Part shown: positions 1-8,511 of the stretch, in pieces | Layout: each line of letters starts with the position of its first letter | How positions within the stretch are numbered: position 1 is the stretch's first letter | DNA from: JACJYE01 sp964432875 | GTDB lineage: Bacteria > Bacteroidota > Bacteroidia > Chitinophagales > Saprospiraceae | Direction of reading: 5' to 3' | DNA: 64,000 bases | Assembly (NCBI GenBank): GCA_964432875.1 | Contig: CAYSPJ010000001.1 | Location: forward strand, 1-64,000 | Notes under the pieces: generated by a model | Databases searched by the model: none | What the model saw: the letters and a program-made list of their open reading frames with translations, nothing else | What the model was told of the DNA's origin: nothing | Made by a program: the position numbers and the translations under genes

Positions 1-2
1 CT

Positions 3-166
3 AGTGCTTCGGGAGCTAAGTTCTAGCAGGCCCAAGCCTTGCTCTTTTCCGCCTGGCCTTCGTTTGGGAAACCCTTATTTAGGCTTGCTAAACGCGGGCT
101 TCCCCGCCTCGGTCAGACGAAAAACGGCGGCGGCTTAACCTGCCGAAACTTAGTTCCCGAAGCACT
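3..166. repeat. Fold-back (MITE-like) element with ~20-bp terminal inverted repeats
   Basis: The 20 bases at 3-22 are the reverse complement of 147-166 with a single mismatch. Inward of these tips the two halves keep pairing imperfectly for roughly another 40 bases, so the whole ~164 bp can fold into one long interrupted hairpin. There is no open reading frame inside. This is what non-autonomous miniature inverted-repeat elements or large intergenic palindromic repeats look like. The window begins two bases upstream, so a target-site duplication cannot be judged. Confidence 0.55.
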
Positions 167-356
167 GGGCAAAGATAGCAAAAGGGTGGCTATTTAGTGT
201 CTGTCCATTTAGCTTGAACCGGCCCTGAATGAGCCTTGGCAGAAGAAAGCCGCCCGGCCAATCCGTGAAAATCCATGCAATCCGTGGCTGATGCCAAACA
301 ACCGCAGAATTCCAGAATTCTACACCCTACAATTCAGCAAGTCGCTCGGCTTTGCT

Positions 357-364
357 TACCTTTG
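357..364 (+). promoter_or_regulatory. Bacteroidota -7 promoter element (TAnnTTTG)
   Basis: TACCTTTG matches the -7 consensus and lies 24 bases before the methyltransferase start at 389. No convincing TTG box is seen 17-23 bases upstream. The rest of 167-388 holds no gene that I recognise. Confidence 0.45.
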
Positions 365-388
365 CGGCTTTGATGAAAAAAAGCCCTT

Positions 389-1123
389 ATGCAAGCCGAA
401 TGGTATAAAGACTGGTTCGATTCGCCATACTACCACATCCTATATAAATACCGCGATGATTCTGAGGCGAATGGCTTTATTGACCACTTGCTCGAAGCGC
501 TCAACCCCAGGCCCGGAGCGCGCATCCTGGATTTAGCCTGCGGGCGGGGGCGCTACTCCCGCCATATTGCCAGCAAAGGCTTTGAGGTAGTAGGGCTGGA
601 CCTTTCGCCCCAGAGCATTGCCTATGCCCGTCAGTTTGAAAGGGGCAACCTCACTTTTTATACCCATGATATGCGGCTGCCTTTCCGGGCCAATTTCTTC
701 GACTATACATTTAGCTTCTTCACCAGCTTCGGCTACTTTGAGCATGAAAAAGACGATTTGCGGATGTTGAAAAGCATCAGCTCGGGCCTGCGCCCCGGCG
801 GGGTTTTCGTACTGGATTTTTTCAATTCCCACTACGTCCTTAAGCAGTTGCTGGGCCGGGAAACCAAAGAAATAGACGGCATCGCTTTTCACATCCATAA
901 ATATCAAGATGGGCCGTTTATCATAAAAAATATCGAATTTGAAAGCCAGGGGCAGCTGCGGCGCTACCAGGAGAAAGTGCGGCTGTTTACTCAGCCGGAT
1001 ATAGAGCGGCTGTATCAGCTAGCCGGGCTGGAGATCACCCATACTTTTGGCGACTACTCGCTGGCCCCCTTCGAAGCGGAGCAGAGCCCTCGCCTGATCA
1101 TCCTGGCAGAACACGCGCAATGA
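389..1123 (+). CDS. Class I SAM-dependent methyltransferase
   Basis: A 244-residue soluble protein with a Rossmann-type methyltransferase fold. The SAM-binding motif I (LDLACGRGR) is at about residues 47-55, followed by the acidic end of strand beta-2 (VVGLDLSP) and a motif IV-like stretch (FDYTFSFFTSFGYF) near 110. It belongs to the broad methyltransferase-11/25 group; the substrate cannot be read from the sequence. The N-terminal WYKDWFDSPYYHILYKYRD pattern is typical of a Bacteroidota subfamily. The stop codon overlaps the start of the PAP2 gene by four bases, so the two are probably translationally coupled. The preceding promoter element supports this start. Confidence 0.85.
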   Translation: MQAEWYKDWFDSPYYHILYKYRDDSEANGFIDHLLEALNPRPGARILDLACGRGRYSRHIASKGFEVVGLDLSPQSIAYARQFERGNLTFYTHDMRLPFRANFFDYTFSFFTSFGYFEHEKDDLRMLKSISSGLRPGGVFVLDFFNSHYVLKQLLGRETKEIDGIAFHIHKYQDGPFIIKNIEFESQGQLRRYQEKVRLFTQPDIERLYQLAGLEITHTFGDYSLAPFEAEQSPRLIILAEHAQ

Positions 1124-1686
1124 TGCTGGAACAATTGCTCGAATTAGACCGCGAACTCTTTGGCCTGCTCAATGGGCAGTGGCATCACCCTTTTTTTGAT
1201 GCCCTCTTGCCGTACTGGCGGGAAAAGCTTTTTTGGGTACCGTTGTATCTGGCCCTGGCGGGCTTTGCCCTCTACCGCTTTCGGGTCAAGGGCCTGTATT
1301 TCATCTTGGCGGTAGCTCTTACGGTAGGCTTGGCCGACACCATCAGCAGTAAAGGGCTGAAGAAGAACGTGCAGCGCCTGCGCCCATGCCAGGACAGCGA
1401 GCTGCAGGCCGAAGTCCGTTTGCTCGTCGGCTGCGGGCGGAGCTATAGCTTCACCTCCTCCCATGCAGCCAACCACTTTGCCCTCTCCGCTTTCATTGCC
1501 CTGGTTTGGGGGCGTTTGTTCCGGCGTATCCGCTGGCCCTTGATGCTCTGGGCAGGCAGTATCGCCTATGCACAGGTCTATGTCGGCGTACATTATCCCC
1601 TGGATGTGATTGCCGGAGGCTTGTTAGGGGCGCTGGTTGGTTATGTGATGGCAAAGCTATACCTTCGCCTTCGCATAGCGGCATGA
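1120..1686 (+). CDS. PAP2-family membrane phosphatase
   Basis: A 188-residue integral membrane protein of the phosphatidic acid phosphatase type 2 superfamily, which dephosphorylates lipid phosphates or undecaprenyl pyrophosphate at the membrane. Motif 1 is K81-x6-R88-P89. Motif 2 is a TSSH variant of PSGH with the catalytic histidine at H115. Motif 3 keeps H158 and D162, but the usual Ser-Arg pair seven residues upstream of the histidine reads Ala-Gln. About five hydrophobic segments are visible. It starts inside the end of the methyltransferase gene (ATGATG). Lipid or undecaprenyl-phosphate recycling is a family-level inference only. Confidence 0.85.
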   Translation: MMLEQLLELDRELFGLLNGQWHHPFFDALLPYWREKLFWVPLYLALAGFALYRFRVKGLYFILAVALTVGLADTISSKGLKKNVQRLRPCQDSELQAEVRLLVGCGRSYSFTSSHAANHFALSAFIALVWGRLFRRIRWPLMLWAGSIAYAQVYVGVHYPLDVIAGGLLGALVGYVMAKLYLRLRIAA

Positions 1687-1729
1687 CACCACGATACCCA
1701 ATCCAAAAAATTAAACCAAAGAACAACCC

Positions 1730-2467
1730 ATGGCTTTTTGGGAATACGCATTGTTGTTTCTGGCAGTGTTGGCAGGCGGGGCTTTAGCCTTCCCCTTTCG
1801 CGGAAGCGCCAAACCAGCCTTACTATTGCTGTTGTCGTTTAGCGGCGCATACCTGTTTGGGATTAGCGTACTGCACCTCTTACCAGGGGCTTTTTCCGAA
1901 CCCCAAGCTTCGCCAAGCTATTGGATCCTGGCAGGCTTTTTTGTACAATTACTGTTAGAGCAGCTGTCCCGCGGGGTTGAACACGGCCATGTACACGTCC
2001 ACGAAAAAGGGCATACCGCCATGGCGCTGCAAGTCATGATCGGCTTGTCGCTACACGCCTTCCTGGAAGGGCTCCCGCTAAGCCACTACGCCGGCTTCCA
2101 CCAAACCCATCATGGGCATGGACACGGGCATCACCACCTCCTCTGGGGCATTGTGCTCCACAAACTGCCCGCTGCCTTTGCGCTGGTGTCGCTCCTGTTG
2201 CTATCCCATTTCCGAAGCATTACGGCATTGGCTTGCCTGGCATTTTTTGCCGCCATGTCGCCTTTAGGCGCTTTTATGGCGGGCTCCGTCCAGCTCGACC
2301 AAGTGGCAGTGGCCAATTTATTGGGCTTCGTCATCGGCTCATTCCTGCACATTGCCACCACCATCCTGTTTGAATCGGACGACGGCCGGCAACACCATAT
2401 CTCTTGGGCTAAATTGGGCATGATTATTTTCGGGATGGGCCTGGCGTTGCTCACAGGGAGCCTCTAA
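1730..2467 (+). CDS. ZIP-family metal transporter
   Basis: A 245-residue membrane protein of the ZIP (SLC39-like) family that moves zinc or another divalent metal into the cytoplasm. Two histidine-rich loops (residues 85-95 and 124-136) flank transmembrane segment IV, which has the metal-site signature H109xxxE113. Segment V has HKLP (H144, K145, P147), where H144 corresponds to the second metal-binding histidine. Length and about seven or eight hydrophobic segments fit the family. It lies 43 bases after the PAP2 gene and could be co-transcribed. The metal specificity is unknown. Confidence 0.85.
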   Translation: MAFWEYALLFLAVLAGGALAFPFRGSAKPALLLLLSFSGAYLFGISVLHLLPGAFSEPQASPSYWILAGFFVQLLLEQLSRGVEHGHVHVHEKGHTAMALQVMIGLSLHAFLEGLPLSHYAGFHQTHHGHGHGHHHLLWGIVLHKLPAAFALVSLLLLSHFRSITALACLAFFAAMSPLGAFMAGSVQLDQVAVANLLGFVIGSFLHIATTILFESDDGRQHHISWAKLGMIIFGMGLALLTGSL

Positions 2468-2598
2468 ATCCAAGGAAATAAACAGGTTTGGATAATTGCA
2501 GGCAATATTTTTATGTTAAGGCCACACCAACTATACTTGAAAATCCCTATTTTGCCCCGGTTTACGAAATATTTTACCGAACCAGACAGGCAACTAGT

Positions 2599-5421
2599 AT
2601 GAAACTTGTAGCTAAAATATTGATAATGACCCTTCTTTCGGCTTGCCTTTTTGCCGAAGCGCTACCCGCCCAAACCCTCATCCGGGGCGAGGTAATCGAT
2701 AAAGGGTACCGGGAATCCCTGATTGGCGCCAGCGTCGTCGTCAAAGGCAGCACCGATGGTACCGTCACTGATTTTGATGGCACTTTCGAAGTCCGCACCC
2801 AGCAGCCTCTGCCCTTGACCCTGGTGATTTCCTATGTCGGCTATCAACCGATGGAACTCCTGGTCAATAAAGCCAACGAATACCTAAAAGTACAGTTGGA
2901 GGAAGAGACGATTACTACTGAAGTGGTAGAAATCAGGGGGCAGCGCATCTCCGACAAGCAGAAAGCCTCCCCATTGACCGTGGAATCGATGGACTTACTG
3001 GCCATCCGCGAAACGCCCTCCGACAACTTCTACGACGGCTTGGGCTCGCTCAAAGGGGTGGACCTGACAGCCGCCAGTATCGGCTTTAAAATCATCAACA
3101 CACGCGGCTTCAACAGCACCAGCCCGGTGCGCTCCCTGCAAATCATTGATGGGGTGGACAACCAGGCGCCGGGGCTGAACTTCTCGCTGGGCAACTTCCT
3201 GGGCTCGCCCGAGCTGGACGTGCTGAAGGTGGACTTGATCCAGGGCGCAAGCTCTTCCTTTTACGGCCCGAGCGCTTTCAACGGAGTCATCAGCATGGAG
3301 ACCAAAAACCCTTTTATCCATAAGGGCCTGAGCGCCATGGTCAAAGCCAGCGAGCGCAACATGCTGGAAACGGCGATACGCTGGGCCAGTAGCGCCCAAA
3401 ACAGGAATGGCCAGGATTGGTTTGCCTACAAGCTCAACTTTTCCTACTTCCAGGCACGCGACTGGGAGGCGGAAAACTATAATCCCGTGGATGACACCCG
3501 TTCGGCTTTGGGCAACCCCGGCCGTTGGGATGCGGTCAATATTTATGGTGATGAGTTCTTCCCCGCCAATGACTTCTCCAACGACCTGGTCAACCTGCCC
3601 AGCAACCGCGCGGGGCTGCGCTTGTTCCACCGCACCGGCTATCGCGAAATCGACCTGGTAGACTATGACACCCGCAACATCAAGGCTAATACGGCCCTTC
3701 ATTTCCGCCTGAAGCCCGCGCAAACTTTTGACTCCCCGGAATTCATCATCGCCTCCAATTTCGGTACCGGCACTACGGTTTATCAAGGCGACAACCGCTT
3801 CAGCCTGCGGGATATCCTCTTCTTCCAAAACCGCCTGGAATTGCGCAAGCGCGATAAGTACTTTATCCGTGCTTATGCCACCCACGAAGATGCCGGCAAT
3901 TCTTTCGACCCTTACTTCACCGCCCTGCGCATGCAGGAAGCGGCTAAAAGCAATGAGCTCTGGGGGCAGGACTATGCCCGCCACTGGCAAACCCAGATTT
4001 TCCCGCGCATGCGCGAGCAGGGATACCCCACGCCCACCGTCAACCCGATGACCGGCCAATTGGTATTCGACTATGATATGGCCAATGCCTGGCTCAACCA
4101 GTACAATGACTCCCTCAACGTTTGGCACGCCCTCTCGGCAAACTTCGCTGACCGCGCCAACCCGACCAACCGGGATACCCGCGACTTTTTCGAGCCGGGT
4201 ACCGAGCGTTTCCAAACTTTGTTCGACAGCATCACTTCCCTGAAAAACAACCAGGGAGGTACCCGTTTCTTTGACAAATCAGCACTCTACCACGTGCATG
4301 GCGAATACAACTTCACGCCACAATGGGCTGAAAGGATCGTCATCGGGGCCAACGGCCGCCTCTACACCCCCGTTTCTGAAGGCACGCTGTTTAAAGATAC
4401 CGGCGATGTGCGCATCACCAACCGGGAGGTCGGTGCTTACGTTGGCATCGTAAAAAAATTCTCGCGCCAATGGACCATCAGCGGCACGCTACGCGTCGAT
4501 AAGAACGAAAATTTCCCGCTTTTGGCCACCCCCGCCCTTTCGGTAGTCTGGTCGCCCGATGCCTATAATTACCTGCGGGTTTCTTTCTCCTCGGCGATCC
4601 GCAACCCAACCCTGGCCGACCAATACCTCAACCTCAATGTGGGCCGGGCCATTCTGGTGGGCAACCTCGAAGGCTTTGACAGCCTGCTGACTGTCAACTC
4701 CCTGACCGATTATCTATCGAGTAACTTTGATAAGACCAAGCTAGAATATTTCGATGTAGCACCAGTCGTGCCGGAAAAGGTCAAGACCTTCGAAGTCGGC
4801 TATCGCACCACCCTCTTTGACCGCTTGTATGTGGATGCCGGGTATTACTATAGCTTCTATAATGATTTCATCGGTTTCAATATCGGCGTGGATGCTGAAT
4901 TCAGTATTTTCGGCTTGCCAAGCATGGTGCAAGCCTATCGGGTAGCGGCCAACTCGATCAATGAAGTCACAACCCAAGGCGCTTCCATCGGGATGAACTA
5001 TTATTTCGGCACTTACTACCAGTTGTCGGGCAACTACTCCTGGAACAAGCTGAACAAAGCGTTCCCCGATGACCCCATCATCCCGGCATTCAACACCCCC
5101 GAGCACAAATTCAATGTAAGCCTGTCTGGCAGAGGCATGCCACTCAACCTTGGGTTTATAAAAATCAACAATAGCGGGTTCAATGTCAACTACAAGTGGA
5201 TAGATGGCTTTATATTTGAAGGCTCGCCCCAATTTACCGGCAACATCCCCGGTTATGCCTTGCTGGATGCTCAGGTCAATGTAATTGCCAGGCGCATCAA
5301 CACCACTTTCAAGCTCGGTGCTTCCAATTTGCTGAACAACCAAGTGTTCCAAACTTATGGCGGCCCGCTAATCGGCCGTCTGGCCTATGTTTCGATCACC
5401 TATAGCTGGGAACACAAATAA
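2599..5421 (+). CDS. TonB-dependent receptor with carboxypeptidase-regulatory-like domain
   Basis: A 940-residue outer-membrane receptor. The frame is open from 2488, but the start at 2599 is preferred because it gives a clean signal peptide ending in LPAQ. Residues about 26-110 form a CarboxypepD-regulatory-like beta-sandwich (IRGEVIDKGYRESLIGASV), then a plug domain (about 130-240) precedes a long beta-barrel. The final residues (AYVSITYSWEHK) have the alternating aromatic pattern of a last barrel strand, although the protein ends in Lys rather than an aromatic residue. It is neither a clear siderophore receptor nor a SusC with a paired SusD. The T9SS-exported protein 45 bases downstream is probably co-expressed and may be its surface partner. 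Confidence 0.85.
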   Translation: MKLVAKILIMTLLSACLFAEALPAQTLIRGEVIDKGYRESLIGASVVVKGSTDGTVTDFDGTFEVRTQQPLPLTLVISYVGYQPMELLVNKANEYLKVQLEEETITTEVVEIRGQRISDKQKASPLTVESMDLLAIRETPSDNFYDGLGSLKGVDLTAASIGFKIINTRGFNSTSPVRSLQIIDGVDNQAPGLNFSLGNFLGSPELDVLKVDLIQGASSSFYGPSAFNGVISMETKNPFIHKGLSAMVKASERNMLETAIRWASSAQNRNGQDWFAYKLNFSYFQARDWEAENYNPVDDTRSALGNPGRWDAVNIYGDEFFPANDFSNDLVNLPSNRAGLRLFHRTGYREIDLVDYDTRNIKANTALHFRLKPAQTFDSPEFIIASNFGTGTTVYQGDNRFSLRDILFFQNRLELRKRDKYFIRAYATHEDAGNSFDPYFTALRMQEAAKSNELWGQDYARHWQTQIFPRMREQGYPTPTVNPMTGQLVFDYDMANAWLNQYNDSLNVWHALSANFADRANPTNRDTRDFFEPGTERFQTLFDSITSLKNNQGGTRFFDKSALYHVHGEYNFTPQWAERIVIGANGRLYTPVSEGTLFKDTGDVRITNREVGAYVGIVKKFSRQWTISGTLRVDKNENFPLLATPALSVVWSPDAYNYLRVSFSSAIRNPTLADQYLNLNVGRAILVGNLEGFDSLLTVNSLTDYLSSNFDKTKLEYFDVAPVVPEKVKTFEVGYRTTLFDRLYVDAGYYYSFYNDFIGFNIGVDAEFSIFGLPSMVQAYRVAANSINEVTTQGASIGMNYYFGTYYQLSGNYSWNKLNKAFPDDPIIPAFNTPEHKFNVSLSGRGMPLNLGFIKINNSGFNVNYKWIDGFIFEGSPQFTGNIPGYALLDAQVNVIARRINTTFKLGASNLLNNQVFQTYGGPLIGRLAYVSITYSWEHK

Positions 5422-5466
5422 TCATTCATAGCAACAAAAATCATTCATCACCAAAATCGTCTTTTT

Positions 5467-6984
5467 ATGAAAAAAGTACTTTTACTATTCTCTGTGCTCG
5501 CCCTGGCTGCTGGCCTGCTGCATGCACAAGAGCGCTACCTCGACCCTCTTTTCCCTAATGTGGCCGTCACCGCTGATGTACCTTACGGGCTTAATGCTAC
5601 GGTATTGCTGGTGCAGCAAGCAGGGCAAGCCGTCCCACAGCCCTTGCTGATGGATGTGTACCAACCTGCTGGAGATGATGCGTCTACCCGCCCCCTCGTG
5701 ATTTTAATGCCTACCGGCAACTTCCTCCCGCCGCAAGTCAATGGCGGCTGTAATGGCACGAGGAAGGACGCCAGCACGGTCTTCATGGCCAGGGAATTGG
5801 CCAAGCGTGGCTATGTAGCTGCCGTGGCAGACTACCGCCTGGGCTGGAACCCCGTTGACCCCAATCAGACCGTCCGCGTATTTACGCTGATCAATGCTGC
5901 CTACCGCGGTGTACAAGATTCCCGCACCTGTGTGCGCTTCTTCAACCGTAGCATCGCCGAAGCGGGCAACCCCTTCCGCGTTGACCCGGAGCGCATGACT
6001 TTGTGGGGCGTTGGCACGGGCGGTTACATCTCCTTGGCTTCCGCTACCCTGGACACGATTACCGATACTTGGATCCCCAAGTTTACCACCCCGCTCGGCC
6101 CCATGGTTATTGAACAGATCAATGGAGATATTAATGCGGAAACAGTAGGGATCGTCCCCCCAGGCTATCCTGGCTTCCCCGCTGGCGATACGCTCTGCTA
6201 TCCCAACCACGTGGGTTATAGCTCGGAGTTCCGCCTGGCAGTCAACCTGGGCGGTGCCCTGGGCGATTCTACCTGGATGGATGCTGGCGATGTGCCCATC
6301 ATCTCGTTCCACGTACCAACCGACCCCTTCGCTCCTTGTGATCAAGGCATCGTACTCGTGCCCCCCCCGGTCAACCTGCCGGTAGTTGATGTAGTGGGTA
6401 GCTGCTACCTCCAGCCACAGGCCAACGCCTTGGGCATCAACGACATCTTCAAAAGCGTGACTTTCATTGATGACATCTCGGCAGTAGCCAACTCCCGCAC
6501 TGGCGGTGTCGAAGGATTCTTCCCCTTCCCCTCCAACGACCCCGCGGAATCCAGCCCCTGGGCTTATGCGGGCTCCAGCAGCCCCTACGGGATTCCCGGC
6601 ACGGACTGCGACATCGACTCTGCATCAGCTCATCTCGCCATCGACACCATCATGCAGTACTTCCTGCCCCGTGCCTGCCTCGCGCTGGATCTGGGCTGCG
6701 ACTTGACTGGCCTGATCTCCTCGACCGCAACGCTGAATGCTGCTGAGATCAACCTCAAACTGATGCCCAACCCGGCTCAGGATGCGGTTTACCTCAATAC
6801 TGATGCCGAATTCCCCATGGTTTCTATCCAGGTATATGATATGAATGGCAAGCTGGTCCGCAACCATCCCAATGTGCGGGCCAATTCCTTCACCATCGAT
6901 CGGGGCAATTTGCCTCCAGGCCTGTATATCACCAGGCTATGGTTTGACCACGGCATTGCGACGCAGAAGTTTATCTTCAGGTAA
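5467..6984 (+). CDS. T9SS-exported alpha/beta-hydrolase-like protein lacking the nucleophile serine
   Basis: A 505-residue secreted protein: signal peptide (residues 1-20, ending LLHAQ), an esterase-like alpha/beta-hydrolase region (about 60-390), and a C-terminal T9SS type A sorting domain (about 430-505, beginning LMPNPAQDAVY and ending KFIFR). The order of elements (LLMDVYQPAG, a GGCNG turn, GYVAAVADYRLGW, DPERMTLWGVGTGG) follows carboxylesterase-type enzymes. At the nucleophile elbow, however, the usual GxSxG reads G181-V-G183-T-G185, so glycine occupies the serine position. Either it is a non-catalytic binding protein or it uses another residue. It is 45 bases downstream of a TonB receptor gene and is likely in the same transcript. 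Confidence 0.75.
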   Translation: MKKVLLLFSVLALAAGLLHAQERYLDPLFPNVAVTADVPYGLNATVLLVQQAGQAVPQPLLMDVYQPAGDDASTRPLVILMPTGNFLPPQVNGGCNGTRKDASTVFMARELAKRGYVAAVADYRLGWNPVDPNQTVRVFTLINAAYRGVQDSRTCVRFFNRSIAEAGNPFRVDPERMTLWGVGTGGYISLASATLDTITDTWIPKFTTPLGPMVIEQINGDINAETVGIVPPGYPGFPAGDTLCYPNHVGYSSEFRLAVNLGGALGDSTWMDAGDVPIISFHVPTDPFAPCDQGIVLVPPPVNLPVVDVVGSCYLQPQANALGINDIFKSVTFIDDISAVANSRTGGVEGFFPFPSNDPAESSPWAYAGSSSPYGIPGTDCDIDSASAHLAIDTIMQYFLPRACLALDLGCDLTGLISSTATLNAAEINLKLMPNPAQDAVYLNTDAEFPMVSIQVYDMNGKLVRNHPNVRANSFTIDRGNLPPGLYITRLWFDHGIATQKFIFR

Positions 6985-6997
6985 GCGCCGCCATGGC

Positions 6998-7097
6998 NNN
7001 NNNNNNNNNNNNNNNNNNNNNNNNNNNNNNNNNNNNNNNNNNNNNNNNNNNNNNNNNNNNNNNNNNNNNNNNNNNNNNNNNNNNNNNNNNNNNNNNN
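6998..7097. other. Scaffold gap (100 Ns)
   Basis: Exactly 100 undetermined bases, a size commonly used for gaps of unknown length. It lies between the stop of the convergent T9SS gene and the acyl-CoA reductase gene, whose 3' end is lost in it. Any reading frame through the Ns is meaningless. Confidence 0.98.
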
Positions 7098-7924
7098 GAA
7101 GCGATGCGCGACTGGGTTGCCGGGCTTTCCAGCAAGATGACGCAGCCATTGGCCAGGAAGGCTTCCTTATTGAGCATGAGGAAGGCGTAGTTGTAATCGA
7201 AGTTGTTTTTGTATTTATTGTTGAGCACGATCTCGCGGTATTCGTGCAACGCTTCCAGCAACGGCTCAAAAGCATAACCGGCAGGCACGTATAGCTTGGA
7301 CACATTGCGGCAGCCCAAGCCGAAGTAATGGAATACGTCCTCCCCCAGAGCCAGCAGTTCAGCCGCCGTCTCTTGCCCATCCAGCACCGCGATGCCATTG
7401 CGGTTTTTGCGGATGATGTTGGGATATTGATTAAAGTAAGCCTCAAAGTAGCGCGCCGAATTATTGCTGCCCGTAGCGATGACGGCATCGAAGCCCTGCA
7501 GGCGCTCGCAAATCTCGAAGTAAGCCTGGGCTCGCTCGTCGAATTGGCCGAGCAGCTTCAACAGGTAGGGCAGCAGGTAGGGGTCTTTGTCGGAAAGCTT
7601 GATGCGCGACTGGTGCCCGGCGGCAAAAACGCAGAGCAGGTCGTGAAAGCCCACCAGAGGGATATTCCCCGCCATGACCAGCCCGACGCGTTTGGGCGCG
7701 GGCGGCGCCTGGGGCAGCGTATAGCGCTCAAGCCAGGCATCCAGCTTGTCGGCGCGGAGGAATTGCCCGGCGATAGCACGTAAGGCTTGCTCCTGGTTTT
7801 CCATCGTAAACCAGGGGTTGTGCACGCTGCTGCGTTGCATCAACGCCCGCAGGTATTCGTCTTCCCCGCTCAGGTGCTCACCCAGGCAGACGAGTAGATT
7901 GATGCGTTCCTGAAAGTTCATCAT
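7098..7924 (-). CDS. LuxC-like acyl-CoA reductase (3' end lost in gap)
   Basis: The first 275 or so residues of an NAD(P)H-dependent acyl-CoA reductase of the LuxC/aldehyde dehydrogenase superfamily, which reduces acyl-CoA to a fatty aldehyde. Visible features are the nucleotide-binding region (KRVGLVMAGNIPLVGFHD, about 78-95), an AVIATGSNNSARYF segment (147-160), and the probable catalytic cysteine C205 in FGLGCRNVSKLYVP. Bacteroidota homologues run about 330-350 residues, so 55-75 residues are missing in the gap; this is an assembly artefact, not a pseudogene. It lies 23 bases downstream of the DUF1415 gene and is likely the third gene of the rluA-type operon. Its physiological acyl substrate is unknown. 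Confidence 0.8.
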
Positions 7925-7947
7925 AATGCTGATCGGTTGCGGTTAAC

Positions 7948-8511
7948 TCATTGGTTACCTTCCTCATCCCTCACCTTCTGCCAAAGCGCCTCAATCCCTT
8001 CCGCCCCCAGCTTATTCATCCGGTCGATATTGCGCTGCGGGATCAGCTCGGGGTTTTCGTAATGCTCCAGCGCCTGCTCGATGAGCTCTTCGCGCAATAA
8101 GTGCAGCATGGGAAAAGGCGAGCGGTTGGTAAAATTCTCCGGGGCATCTGGCTCGGTGCCCGCAAATTGGTATTGCGGGTGGAAAGAGGCCACTTGCACG
8201 ATGCCCTCCAGGCCGTTTTCCCGGATGAGCAAAGTAGTCTCCTCTAGGAAATCCAGATAATCGTAGAAATCCAACAGCGCGTTGGGGTGAATAATCAGCG
8301 TCGTTTCCAGCTCGCGGGCGGGTTGCTGGCTGAGCCAATGCGCTTCTTTGACCATCAGGCGGGCCAGCTCGACGATATCAGAATCCTCATACACGACATA
8401 GCGGATTAGCCCATTGCGGAAGGGGTGGCGGGCGAAGGGGCAGAGGTTGAGCCCGACAACAAAATGCTCCACCCAGCGGCGGGTTTGTTCAATAATGGCT
8501 TGTTGCATCAA
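7948..8511 (-). CDS. DUF1415 family protein
   Basis: A 187-residue soluble protein matching DUF1415. The conserved N-terminal VGLNLCPFARHPF motif (residues about 19-31) and the later FHPQYQFAGTEPDAPENFTNRSPFPMLHLLRE block (about 109-140) are the family signature. No catalytic function is established; the conserved Cys and His residues are the obvious candidates for a functional site. Its start codon overlaps the stop of the upstream pseudouridine synthase gene by four bases, so translation is probably coupled. Confidence 0.85.
   Translation of the reverse strand: MMQQAIIEQTRRWVEHFVVGLNLCPFARHPFRNGLIRYVVYEDSDIVELARLMVKEAHWLSQQPARELETTLIIHPNALLDFYDYLDFLEETTLLIRENGLEGIVQVASFHPQYQFAGTEPDAPENFTNRSPFPMLHLLREELIEQALEHYENPELIPQRNIDRMNKLGAEGIEALWQKVRDEEGNQ

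Noticed and set aside
2995..4215. 406-residue minus-strand open frame
   Set aside because: Antisense shadow of the TonB receptor gene; its composition mirrors the codon pattern of the plus-strand barrel and no domain is recognisable.
6845..7294. Open frames spanning the N run
   Set aside because: The frames are created by treating unknown bases as codons; true reading frame and length across the gap are unknown.
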